A stretch of 64,000 nt of DNA from Larimichthys crocea (Eukaryota; Chordata; Actinopteri; Sciaenidae). The notes under the pieces are model-generated. The model worked only from the letters and a program-made list of their open reading frames with translations. It was not told the DNA's origin and made no database searches. This document shows, one piece after another, positions 47,190 through 57,883 of the stretch. How positions within the stretch are numbered: the stretch's first letter is position 1; every line of letters starts with the position of its first letter. The position numbers and the translations under genes were made by a program. The stretch is taken from positions 19,399,399-19,463,398 of the forward strand of contig NC_040025.1 in NCBI RefSeq assembly GCF_000972845.2, in the 5' to 3' direction.

Positions 47190-48147
47190 GCACTGCTTAA
47201 CGTATCCATTAAATACCACAGCCAGTGATCCAGGCTGATCTTTCTGTGACAGTTTTCATTCTGTGGTACATGGATTCAATAATGTAAGATGATTAACTCA
47301 GTATAGCTTATTAAGGTTTATATCAGGTCAGCAGTCATGCTAAATAGTTATTACATGGTATTATATATCTTTTATTGTTTGTCACGTTGAACAGAAAAAG
47401 TGGTCTTTGCTACTTCATTATTATTTTTTTTTTCTGTAAATTTCATTAATCTCCCTGCAGTGTAACAATTCACTGATCTAAAGCAATCTACTGAGCTCAT
47501 TGTTTGAGATGCAGCTGTATCAGAACAAACAGCTTAAAGTCGGACACAGCTGGTCGGGACTCACAATAGAATAAGCACAAAAAACACATAATTGATTGAA
47601 CATCTTGATTTTTTGGGGGGGACTGCTAAAGTAATGGATAATGTCAATAATAATAATTTAATGCAGCAACCCTGAATGGGTTTATGTGGCAATAATGACC
47701 TGGTTTACTATACATCATTCTGCTTATTACACAGCTACTTAATAAAGAAATAAATTATTTGACGCAAAATATTGATTTAAAACTGATTGTATCCGTTGTA
47801 GTCCTCAAGAGTCTACGACTGAACTGCATCCATAGCAGTGGTATGCTGTGCAGAAATAAGTAGAATGCTTTAATGACCATTCAGAATCAAGTATTCAATA
47901 AATCTGTATTATAAGCTAAACGAAAAGGCCTTTTCAGAGCATGCACAATACCACGACCCTGAAACTGAAGCAGCTAAGTGGAATTCAACCATCATTAATT
48001 GCTTACAGCTTTTAGCATTTTCTTCTCATTTGACATGTTAAAGTATGTTCTAAAAATGGCCTTTGCTGCAGGCATAGATTACTTTAGTATCTTCATTTAT
48101 ATGATCAGCTCATGAATTGTCTCACTCCTCCTGTCCTCTGCTTTCAG

Positions 48148-48249
48148 GCATCAACTCCTTACAGCCTGGAATCAGAGTCTCTGAGAATGGACTGCATTAT
48201 GTCAGGAGGAGCCTCTCCAACTCTGGCCATCAATACCGTAACAAACAAG
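48148..48249 (+). CDS. foxj3: FoxJ3 coding exon 4
   Basis: Residues 175-208, 102 bases, phase 0/0. It begins [20 protein letters not shown] and ends [13 protein letters not shown]. Human FOXJ3 has [20 protein letters not shown] and the same [13 protein letters not shown]. This is a conserved region C-terminal to the DNA-binding domain; its exact role is not known to me. Acceptor CTGCTTTCAG, donor AAG|GTACGA. Confidence 0.93.
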
Positions 48250-48517
48250 GTACGACACAAGCTACTCCCTCATGAAGGTCTAGTTTTATGAGCACCTTAA
48301 TTCACTATTCATTAATAAAAACGATTCAAAATAAGGTACCAAAGCACGTATAAAAAATATTCCACCGGACAAATAGGGCTGTTGTTTCCTGGGTTTGAAA
48401 AACAGATGAATTGTGTTGCTGCTAATAAGCACCAGAAACCTTTAGCAATACATGTGGAGCCAAATGTTGTTAACTGTGTTGTTATGCTGATAAATCTTAA
48501 AACATGCTATGCTAATC

Positions 48518-48790
48518 AGGTTTATTGCCAAGTAGGTTTTCACATACAAGGGCAATTTCTCCTAGACGTTTGACACACAGCCATTCAAATAGTGAGTGAA
48601 AATAAATAAGATAGGAAGCATATACTAAACATATATATATATAGATAATATGAACTTTATAATAGAAAATATGATGAATTATAGTATTGAATTATATATA
48701 TATTGTACATATTGTAAGTCTACGTATGTAATATATCTGTTTTTAAGGCTGAACAGTTGTGCATGAATGTGCATTATCTGTATTGTGCAT
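48518..48790. repeat. dispersed repeat, copy 2
   Basis: GTTTATTGCCAAGTAGGTTT and CAGTTGTGCATGAATGTGCA blocks match those at 5785-6035, separated by an AT-rich, TA-repeat-containing middle. Confidence 0.6.
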
Positions 48791-48796
48791 TGACTG

Positions 48797-49092
48797 TAGA
48801 GGTGCAATGACTAGTCATGTAATGGATGATCTGATCTTTTGAAGATTAATCAGCAACTATTTTGATAATCGCTTATTCATTTTTCAAGCAGTGAAAATGT
48901 GCTGGTTCCATCCTCTTAAATATGAAGCTGTGATGCTTTTCTTTGTCATAGTCTTTGTATTTTGTCCTCTTAGTCGATTTAAAAAAAACAAAAACAATTT
49001 GAATACGTCTGGTTTGGCTCCGAGCTGTGATGGGCAGTTTTTGTTATTTGCTGACATTTTATCCACAAAAAAATTAATCAATAAAATGTGTT
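48797..49092. mobile_element. hAT-like non-autonomous element (MITE), copy 1
   Basis: Starts near GAGGTGCAATGACTAGTC, contains AACTATTTTGATAATCGCTT and a block with GGCTCCGAGCTGTGATGGGC and CTGACATTTTAT. This is the layout of a very common teleost repeat whose ends read GGGCTGCAACTAACGATTAT and contain ATTAATCGATTAATC. Decayed. Confidence 0.6.
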
Positions 49093-50656
49093 AATTATTG
49101 AATTTAATGAAAATTAATGTGACGGAAAATATACCTGACTTCCAAGTAGTAACTTAAAAGGATAGTTTATATTTCCTAGCTTTAAGTCAGAAATAGCTGA
49201 ACGTTAGTCACAAGGTAGATCATCACCATAGGTTCACTGTTTTAGGAAATATGCAAATTCAAATATGGATGTAGCTGAAGTGATATTCAGCACATACAAA
49301 ACCACAAAGAAGACAAGACAAACCACAAGAAATAACAAGTTCCTGTGCAGGCGAGATAAACCACTCTGATTATTAGTTTGTTGTCTCCGTTGATCATATT
49401 TTGAAGTGGTAACTTTTTAGCTGTTTCCATATTGATGAGTTCATAAAGGCTTGTTATAGATGTTAATATTAGCTACCCGGTTAAGTAATTCTTTTTGGAT
49501 GTTTGGCTGACTGAGTTTCAGCTGGTCAGGGCATCACACAGCTTCTAACCACAAAGCTTGTGCAGGCTCCTTTAGTTTTTTCCTGACAATTAACTAACTA
49601 CCAATAAGCACGAGATGCTGATAAGTCACATTATGCTTCAGGATATATTTTTAAGTAGCTTAGCTCAACTAGAAAAGATGTTACTTAGTGGCCATTTAGA
49701 TGTAATTAATATTCATTTCTCAGTGATGTTTTTTGACAAATAAATTAGTCAGGAAGATGTAGTCATTTGTACTTGCAGTTGAGAAGAATATGTTGAACTT
49801 AGTTTGGGCTATAATTAATACTAACTAGCTATAAGGCGTGGATAGTGCAGCAGAATGAGTATTTTCCTCTTTCACTATCAGTGTCCTGGACATACAGTGT
49901 TATACTGTTCTTCACTTTAAGGCACAGCCTGTGCGATGACACATCAACACACACCCACACACAGACACACACACTGCTTTTAAAAAAAGCAAACTGGGTG
50001 TGACCGTCTGTATGAGGGTCAAAGATCAAGCAACGACTGGGACCTCTGACGCCTCTCAGAACTGGCAAACACACTCACACACACACACAGAATGATGATG
50101 TGTGGTACGTGACCCTTTCGTCTGACCCCGACCAAAGAGAAAATTTGTCCCACAGCAGCAGCTCACATAACTCTTCAGCGTTTGGCCTGGATGTGATGTG
50201 GAGGTCTGGACTTGACGGCTTATTCTAGTTTTCCATTCTGCACTTTTCACAGATCTTGACTCATACTTCCCAGAATTGTCAAAATGAAACACCTTTATCG
50301 CAAAGTTCAATTGTTTTGAAAGGTTTTCTCACTAGCATTATATAGCCATGTGTTCACTTGTAATTTTTATAACCAGTTATTTGTTACTTATCATGTAAAA
50401 ATATTAAGTATTTGCTGGTTCTTGCTTCTGTAATATGAAAACTGCTGATGTTCTCTGTTTCAAACCATTACAAAAAAATAGGCAAAGATTTGTTATTTGT
50501 CAATAATTTTGACATTTTCTAATCTTAAACATGACTCTAAACAGTTGAATACAGATATGAAATCAATATATAATAGGACGATCATCTAAATAGTTGCTTT
50601 AGTTTCTATCCTGTTCCCTAAAACAGTATTTACAGTCAGTACCATCACATTTTGCA

Positions 50657-51780
50657 CCATGTGCAGTGGGGCCCAAAAATCAGAAACCATCAGTCAAGAT
50701 GCTTATATTTTGCATTACTTTTGAATGTAATGCTATTTATTTTCATTTCAAATGATAATATCAGCAACAATTGGAGTGCAAAGTTGAATCTTTGAAAAAT
50801 ATAGATTAGAAGACTGCATGCACTCAAACAGGTAAAACCTGATTTGACCGATGTTTGACCACTGTTCCAGAGATCTTCTTATGACGTCCTAGAATGTTTG
50901 GCTTTCTCAGTCTTCAGGTACCCCCACTAAACACAGTGGGTTGAGGTCAGGTGACTGTGAAGGAAAGTCCATGACTGTCAGGAATCTTTGGGTCATCCTT
51001 TGTCTTCACGTAGTTCATGCAAAGCTTTTAGGTTGGTCATTATCCTGCTGCTGTATGAATATTGTAAAGTATGTCTCCGAAGAATGGAGTACTTCCCCTT
51101 GGTCAGGGTGTAGTCAAATCACCATAGGTGTCCAACTCCAGAATATTCACCATGTTTCACTGTGGGTTTGATAAATTGCAGTATCATTCTATCTCCCGAT
51201 CATCTCCTTACGTACTCCCTTCTGTTACAGCCATAAATCTCAGACTTGGATTCATCACTAGGACTTTTTCCAGTCATCCACTGCTCGTATTTCTTAGTCC
51301 ACCCGAGTGTTTGGCTTTCTTTCCTCTCCCGAGAAGACATTCAGAAACTGCTACTCGTGCTCTGAGACCACAACAAGATTTATTTGACAAAACTTTTTCT
51401 GATTGGAGTCTTGCTTTCTTTATTTAGAAAATTCTGTATCGGTGACAAAGCCAGGCTTTTCTATCACTCAATGAACTAAACCTGATGTATTGAACCTCGA
51501 TTGGTATGGTCATTTTTTGGTAAGCTTGAACATGCTTTTGATACAACTGGTCCGGCTTTTGCAAATCATTTTGGAGCTCCCTGCACTGCATCCTTAGAAA
51601 CATTTAGTCTGGTCATAATTTGATGCTGCAAGTCTTTGCTTAAAGCAACAATTTAACTTCTGACACTTTTACTTAGTCCTGATTCCTTAAACTTTCTGAT
51701 AATTTTCAGGTTTCTATGAGAATATTTTCAGTGTGGTTTCACTTTTTGCCCCCTCCCTGACATAATTGAGCATTTTCATT
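50657..51780 (-). mobile_element. Tc1-like DNA transposon relic 3
   Basis: The minus strand at 51259-51237 encodes SDESKSEI, the Tc1 catalytic-Asp motif (Asp codon complementary to 51254-51256). Neighbouring blocks on the plus strand (CTCAGACTTGGATTCATCAC, CTGAGACCACAACAAGATTT, and AGTCTGGTCATAATTTGATG for the N-terminal DNA-binding part) follow a known fish Tc1 family. The left end near GCAGTGGGGCCCAAAA may be its terminal repeat. Stops and gaps mark it as dead. Confidence 0.7.
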
Positions 51781-53150
51781 TCATGTTAATAGCCAGGAAT
51801 ATCAGCATCAAGCGATTATTGTTGTAACAAATCCAGCTTTAGTTTGGTTTGACACAGGCAACAGAAAGCCGTTAATTTACCTTCAGCGCGTCAGTTTGCA
51901 CTAATTCTGTTTTACTCCAGGAAAGACTCCAACTCGACTCATCTTAGTCATCACTATACATCTGAAAAAAAAGGAGATTTAGAGCAGGGAGAGGAAGACC
52001 TTGATGATAATAAAGCTGATGCCAACGTCAATGATATCCACCCACAGCCAGACAGGTGGCGTCCTGCAGGCACAGCAGTGCGTCAGAACCTCTCCAACAC
52101 ATTCGCTTTACTCTGTTTGCATTGGAGAGTGCCTGCGCTTTTGAGAAGACATTCCTATAATATGATACTTGAAAACTGGCATAACAGAAAATATTTTCCC
52201 TGTGAAAAGTTGTTATAATCATCAATATATTCAGACTTATAAATTCCTTGTAATTGAAGCTCTGCTGAGTCTGAAAAAAACACGTTTGAAGGTGTTTTCA
52301 TTATCATTTTTTTTTTCTTTTCAAATGCATAGAAGTAAACCTAAAATGTTCCCGTAAACCACATACTCATTTGCATATAACTACAGTCATACAGCAAGTA
52401 GAATTACAGGTTCACTCAGATGTCACCAAATCTACCAAAACCGAAAATGTTCATGATTAATACCTAAAAAAAATAAAAAAAATAAAAACTGTCTTCTGAA
52501 AAGACTTGTAAGATGTTCCACAGGGTAGAGCACTGCTCCAGAGAGCCTTTACTGTTGTCTCACCCGAAGGCTATGATTTCACATTTGTCTATACAATTAA
52601 ATGTAGCCTTGAGGCAACGCTAGTGCTCTGCTTCACAAGTACTGACAGTCAAACAAAACAAGAGAAACACGATTCAACATAATCCTGAGGCCTTTCTTTT
52701 AAAAGCATTGTGATCTGTCACCACAAGATAATATACAGTAGACTTCCTCTGAAGCGAGACTTGTGTCTTCATTGGCGGTGCTTTCAGATAATAAAGTCAT
52801 GTCTGAAGTCACCCAGTGGTCAACACATTTAATAAAAATCACCATGTTCAAGGGGAAAAAAATCCCCGGTAGTTTATGTTCTGTGCTTTTATGCAGCAGC
52901 AGGACCAATTTGCATAGACCAGCACTTTAATTTCCATTTTCCTCATGAGTTGTCTCATAAGTTAATGGTGCATGGGTAACTTCTTGAGGTGGGCAGTGTT
53001 CACTTTAGCCTGGATGTGAATTAGCAAATGGATAAAATAAGGGAGAGTAGCAAAATGGATCACTGCCAATTTAGGAGTTTAGATGGTGCATTGTATCAAC
53101 ATTTTGTCCCTGTATAATTGCCTTTACTGTCACATTAACATGGATCCTTT

Positions 53151-53152
<2 letters not shown>

Positions 53153-53201
<49 letters not shown>

Positions 53202-53229
53202 GTGGTGTGTGTGTGTGTGTGTGTGTGTG
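53153..53229 (+). repeat. foxj3: (TG)n microsatellite forming the 3' splice site of coding exon 5
   Basis: About 48 bases of uninterrupted GT, a short TGTG slip, then about 25 more bases of GT, ending GTGTGAAG| at 53232. It occupies the place of the polypyrimidine tract. There is no AG between about 53083 and the acceptor, so the first AG downstream of any branch point is the exon border. Confidence 0.95.
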
Positions 53230-53232
53230 AAG

Positions 53233-53391
53233 GTAGCGCTGTACAACCCCGAGGCAGAAGGCAGCGAGAGCCCCAGCAGTCTGGGTGGCAGCCTGAGCAA
53301 CAGTCTTTCAGAGCAGAGTTTGGCGTCCGTCAACCTTAACAACCTGAACACCGCCGTCAGCAGTGGCAGCAACGTGCACAGCTACACACCA
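53233..53391 (+). CDS. foxj3: FoxJ3 coding exon 5
   Basis: Residues 209-261, 159 bases, phase 0/0. It starts [20 protein letters not shown] and runs through [13 protein letters not shown] to VHSYTP. Human FOXJ3 has [33 protein letters not shown] and VHSYTP in the same order, so the start is fixed by homology at the AAG| that ends the TG tract. The fish exon has a few extra residues between NLN and VHS. The region is Ser-rich and probably disordered. Donor CCA|GTAAGG. Confidence 0.93.
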
Positions 53392-56300
53392 GTAAGGCTG
53401 TTTCTTTCTTTAAATGTTCTAACCATTGCTGCAGGAGAATTGCTCTTTTCTTATGTCCGTCTTCACAAGGACAGCTGCTGACCTGACACTGCTGCAGCAA
53501 AGACTTGGCCTTCACATGGGACGGCGCTTTCTTCCACTTTTCTTCAACTTTTGTTTTATCTTGAAGTTTTAGGCAATTTTTCAAGTACCTGAATTCAAAC
53601 TAAAAGTGCTTCAGACATAATCTGGATGATTCAGTCGTCGTTCCAGACACTCTCAGTCGGTACAGAAGGTGTCTGCTGCACCTTTAGCAGACTGAGGAGG
53701 TGGTAACCAGCTAACAACGCTGGATCTACAGCACACTGCTGAAACTCTCAATTTCTTTTTGATGTTCTGACTTTGAGATCACATATTGTATATTTTCAGT
53801 ATTTTCATTCACTGTGCTTAGATGACACACACACATATATATATATATATATATGGCACACAAAGACACATTCTTGATTCTTGTGTCTACATTTCTGTTG
53901 TTCTTCCTTTCTAAATAATTTAAAAAATCATTGCTAAATAGTGAATCTTATTGCTGCTGTTTTATTTTGACATGCATAGTCAAACAAGCAGTCAAAAGGG
54001 CAATTTGAGCCAGTAACGTATCGTATTGCAAATTTATTTGGGCTCCTCACATAAATCAAATTGCCCCTATCCATAAAGATCTTTGTATTTAGCATTTCTT
54101 CTTTTCAAGAGGTGTGGAAATGCAATTGAAAGTGCAGATTGATTTTAAACTCTGTTGCTTGGTGTTGAATACCACATTCATATGCAATGATTATTTAGCT
54201 TGTGAATCGAATTTTGTTTTGCAGCCGACTATCAATACTGTTTGCAGCGCCTCACACCCCTCAGGGTCGACCAGCACAAATATATTCTAAACCCGTGGGA
54301 AATGCTGTTTTGCTTTGATAAAAATACAGAAAAATAAAACAGCGGGAAACATCAGTCATCCCTTTGTGTTGACAGTTCACCTTTATCGTCTCTGATGCGT
54401 ATACATCCAATGATGCCTGACAACTCCAGTATTAACGAATCTGAGGCAACTGCATGCAATTAAAAGCAGATTAACTCTGTTAGCCAGTAATTAAACACTT
54501 AGATTGTGCTTTGTCTGTGCCATTTACCACACATACTCTCACAGTGAGGTTTATTTAAATCCAGGCCATCCCATGTCAACTGCTGTAAGGTGCCTACAGT
54601 CTTGGCCCGTGTAAAGTACACCCCAGACTTGGCAGGCTACTGACACACTGAGACATGTTTGGACAGATCTTACGCTGTCTGTTTAAATGACTCTTTATCC
54701 TTTATTACAAAAGGTCCTTTGGCTATATGAATTGATTAGTCCTAACCAGTGTATATGTGTGTGTAGGTGTGTGCGTGTGATAATGAGTTGCCTTTTTTGT
54801 AAAGGAGGGGCTAGATTAGCCAAGGCTTCTGTCAGGAACTAAACTGTCCCATGCCGAGTGATTTAAATTTGTAAAACAAATATTTAATAGGAAACAATAA
54901 ACAGTTTATTACCGGGTGATCAGATGCAGAAACCATGGCTGCAACAGGAGTCCTTGGAATAACAAAGGCATCTGACCAAAATAACAACAGTGTTCCCACC
55001 TCTGGTTTTACTTAAATTGGCAGCAGGACAAACAGACAAACGTAGATCAATATTTTATATTTATTGTTCCCAGTTTTCTTTGGCTAAGGTGCTTAAATTT
55101 CAGTATGGATGCAGACTGTGAATTAGTAGATATATACACACACAGAATGTACATAGATGCATACTTTAGAGATGTAGATATCTTTTTTTAAAGGCTTTTC
55201 AAGACTAATCATGTAAATATTTGTAATTGTAAATCATTTACATATAATGTAAGTTTCATTTAATTGCAACATCCTGCTGTTCACAAGACACATGAGCAAA
55301 TTTTCCCTCCCAGTTGACTGAATAAAAGTGGCCTGAAGACCTCAATTGGTCTGTCAAGCCTTGTCAACTCCTGGCTAGATTCCTATAAAATTGGAAATAC
55401 ATATTCATGCACCCCAGAGGTGAATCTGATTATTTGTCTGGCGCAACCAACATATCCAAACTTCTCTTCTTCTTTGTTTTTTGATATTCATGGTCCCCAG
55501 AGGACAAATCCTAATGTTTTTGGTAGGCCTTTGTTATAGCTCCTCCATCAGGCCAAAACCTCTATTTGTCCACAAGAAACATCTAGAATCTAAATGACAC
55601 ATGCCATAACATTTAGCTGGCAGATTCAGGCTCTCCGGAAGATGAACCTTTCATCCTCTGCACTCTTTTTGGAGAGTCTATAGGACTCTTTCCACTTTTA
55701 ATTGCAATATTAATGCTCCCAGAGTTACTTGAAATGTTCAATTTTCCTTTGAATATCACTTCATTCAATCTGTTTTATTCTGTATTACTCCATGCTGCTT
55801 GATTTTCCCATTGTGGTCATTAAAGTTCTATTCAGACTAATCTAATTATGTGGACTTTTGATAGACTTGCAGTGTATTTGACTTGTTTGTCAAAGTGTTT
55901 GTGTCTGTCCCTTTAAACCAAATATAATACAATTTTAAAGGCCAGTCTCAGTCCAAAAACATTTGGTCCAAAATTACAGGAGCGCTGAAAAAATCCCAAC
56001 TCTTCATTATTTTTCCCTTGTTACAGCTGCTCACCTTTTTACCATCAATCACTTTTCCCCACTCACCTCGCACCTGCATTAGCAAAGGTCAGTGCAATCT
56101 CATCTCGTTAACCTCTCATTTCTAGAGGCCATCTTTTGTTTTCCTCCTCCCTGCTTCACCTCCCTCCACCTGTTCATCCTTCCTCCTCCTCCTCCTCCTC
56201 CTCCTCCTCCTCCATCATCGCCTCAGACCTCATCTGTGGTCTAGTCCAGTGGGATCAGGGTTAGTTCGGCCTCATTACCTGGCACAGGTGATACTCTCCT

Positions 56301-57663
56301 AACTGACAGTGATTACTGGTGGCAGAGAGCTCAAAGATTCCAAGGAAGTTGATGGAAAAGCTGACCTTATTGGGTGGAGGTAGATGTGTGGGAGATGTGT
56401 CATGCTACGTAGGCTTATATTTTGCGGAGGCACACTGATCACAGCATATTGCCCGTGCTTGCTGGGTGGATGGTGAGGGAGATGACAGCTGGGATGAGAC
56501 GAAGGAGGGTGGAGGAAGACAGGCTGCGTTCACAATATGAGACATAAATTTATTTCAAAAGTATTTTGTTTTTGTGTTTGTATGAAAAGAAACGAGTGCC
56601 AGCAAATACTTCCTTTTAATTGTGTGAATTTGAATTTGGCCATAGTGAATTAAAACAAAATGATTTCTCGAAAAGAATTCATGTGGAAACTGAATTTGAA
56701 TGACACAATTGGAAGAATTTCTTGAAACTGAATGTCATTATTATTGAATTTGACTTTTTATCCATTTTGCAATGCAGCTCTCCCAATTGAAATTCAGGTA
56801 TCTTAGTTTAGATTCAGCTGCTAGAAACACTTTGCTTCCCCGTGTGTTGACTGACAGATAGCGAGCCACTCCAGTGCTCGTGTTTGTGGCCTCACACTCT
56901 TCACTTTGGCCAACCAGGTCATGTTGTTTTCCTCTTACAGTAAAGTTGTAGGGTTTTTGATACAGTTCTTGCTCCTTGATGCAAAAATCTGCTTGACAAA
57001 GCTTCTGCCGGCACCTACAGTATTTCATGATAGTATAAACTTAATTACTACACAATGTGCCTTTTTATAATTGAGCCTCAATGTCGTTGTTATTATCACA
57101 GGTTTTATATAAAATCACCAAACACCAAGCAGGCCATGAATATTTAACTGAAATCTGCATAACCACAACTTCCTCCTGTACTAGCCTTTAGGTGTTTGTG
57201 GTGTCATGTATTTTAAATCCAGATTATGTGTGTGGGAATGTATATGTCCGGCTCTGTGAGGGAGCTCAGATAAAATTCGAGCAGAGCCCCTCCAAAACCA
57301 CCATGAACTAAAATTCTTAGACTTGAATGTCATGACAGAACAATAATCCACCAGGAATGTGTACTATTTGCCAGTGTGGTGCTTTAATGCATGGTGTTGC
57401 ATTTTGTTGTGGTAAAACTTGCACCAGCATCAACTTTTTGCTTGACGGCCCTGTGTTGATTTTATTTTATTTTTTTCTGTTTTTTTTTTTGTTTGTTTTT
57501 TTTATTTTCGCCGGTCTGACAGCAGCTTACACTTTGAGCTGCAGTGTGAATTCAGCCTTTGATGCATTTTTCTGAAACCAATACCTTCATTGATTTCCCC
57601 TGTTTGTCTTTTTGTACCTCTCACAGTCTGTCTGTTTTCTCTTCCTCTCTGTCTGTCTTGAAG
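53392..57663 (+). other. foxj3: foxj3 intron after coding exon 5 (4.3 kb)
   Basis: Contains a CA/TA repeat (53825-53854), a (TCC)n tract (56178-56213) and, near 55795-55850, a possible LINE 3' terminus (TTTTCCCATTGTGG then TCATTAAAG). No exon seen. Confidence 0.85.
56178..56213 (+). repeat. (TCC)n microsatellite
   Basis: About eleven TCC units on the transcribed sense side of the intron. Confidence 0.9.
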
Positions 57664-57883
57664 GTGAGTAGCCACTCAGAACCTTCGTCTCAGTCCCTGA
57701 GCCTTCAGCAGCCCGCCCAACAGCAGCCGCCGCCGCCTCCCCCTCCTCCCCCACATCCCCAGTACGGTTTGCCCGTCCCGGAATCGCGGGACAAGCAGCT
57801 CTGTTTCTCAGACTTCGAGGACCTCAGCGCTTCTTTCCGCAGTCTTTACAAGTGCGTGTTTGAGCAGTCCTTCTCGCAGCAAG
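57664..57883 (+). CDS. foxj3: FoxJ3 coding exon 6: poly-Pro linker and [13 protein letters not shown] motif
   Basis: Residues 262-334 plus the first base of Gly335; 220 bases, phase 0 in and 1 out. It begins [20 protein letters not shown], followed by Q and nine prolines (283-291), absent in human. Then come [20 protein letters not shown] and [12 protein letters not shown]. The [18 protein letters not shown] block is strongly conserved in FOXJ3 and partly in FOXJ2 (FQDLSWSFRNLYK). Two residues of the human FSEYNFEDL are missing. The exon's own first bases GTGAGT form a perfect donor motif. Acceptor GTCTTGAAG, donor AAG|GTGGGT. Confidence 0.93.

Larger units (their letters stand above)
42181..48147 (+). 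other. foxj3: foxj3 intron after coding exon 3 (6.0 kb)
   Basis: Contains a perfect-stem hairpin at 44390-44450, a pyrimidine-then-purine asymmetric stretch at about 45420-45800 enclosing a candidate cassette exon, and a pentanucleotide microsatellite at 47131-47189. The rest is unremarkable AT-rich sequence. Confidence 0.85.
48250..53232 (+). other. foxj3: foxj3 intron after coding exon 4 (5.0 kb)
   Basis: Holds the second copy of a dispersed repeat, a hAT-like MITE, a third Tc1 relic and the long TG tract that forms the 3' splice site. No extra exon is recognised. Confidence 0.85.

Noticed and set aside
53083..53481. 132-codon frame spanning the TG tract and foxj3 exon 5
   Set aside because: Only 53233-53391 is real coding sequence; the Cys-Val part is the repeat and the tail is intron read-through.
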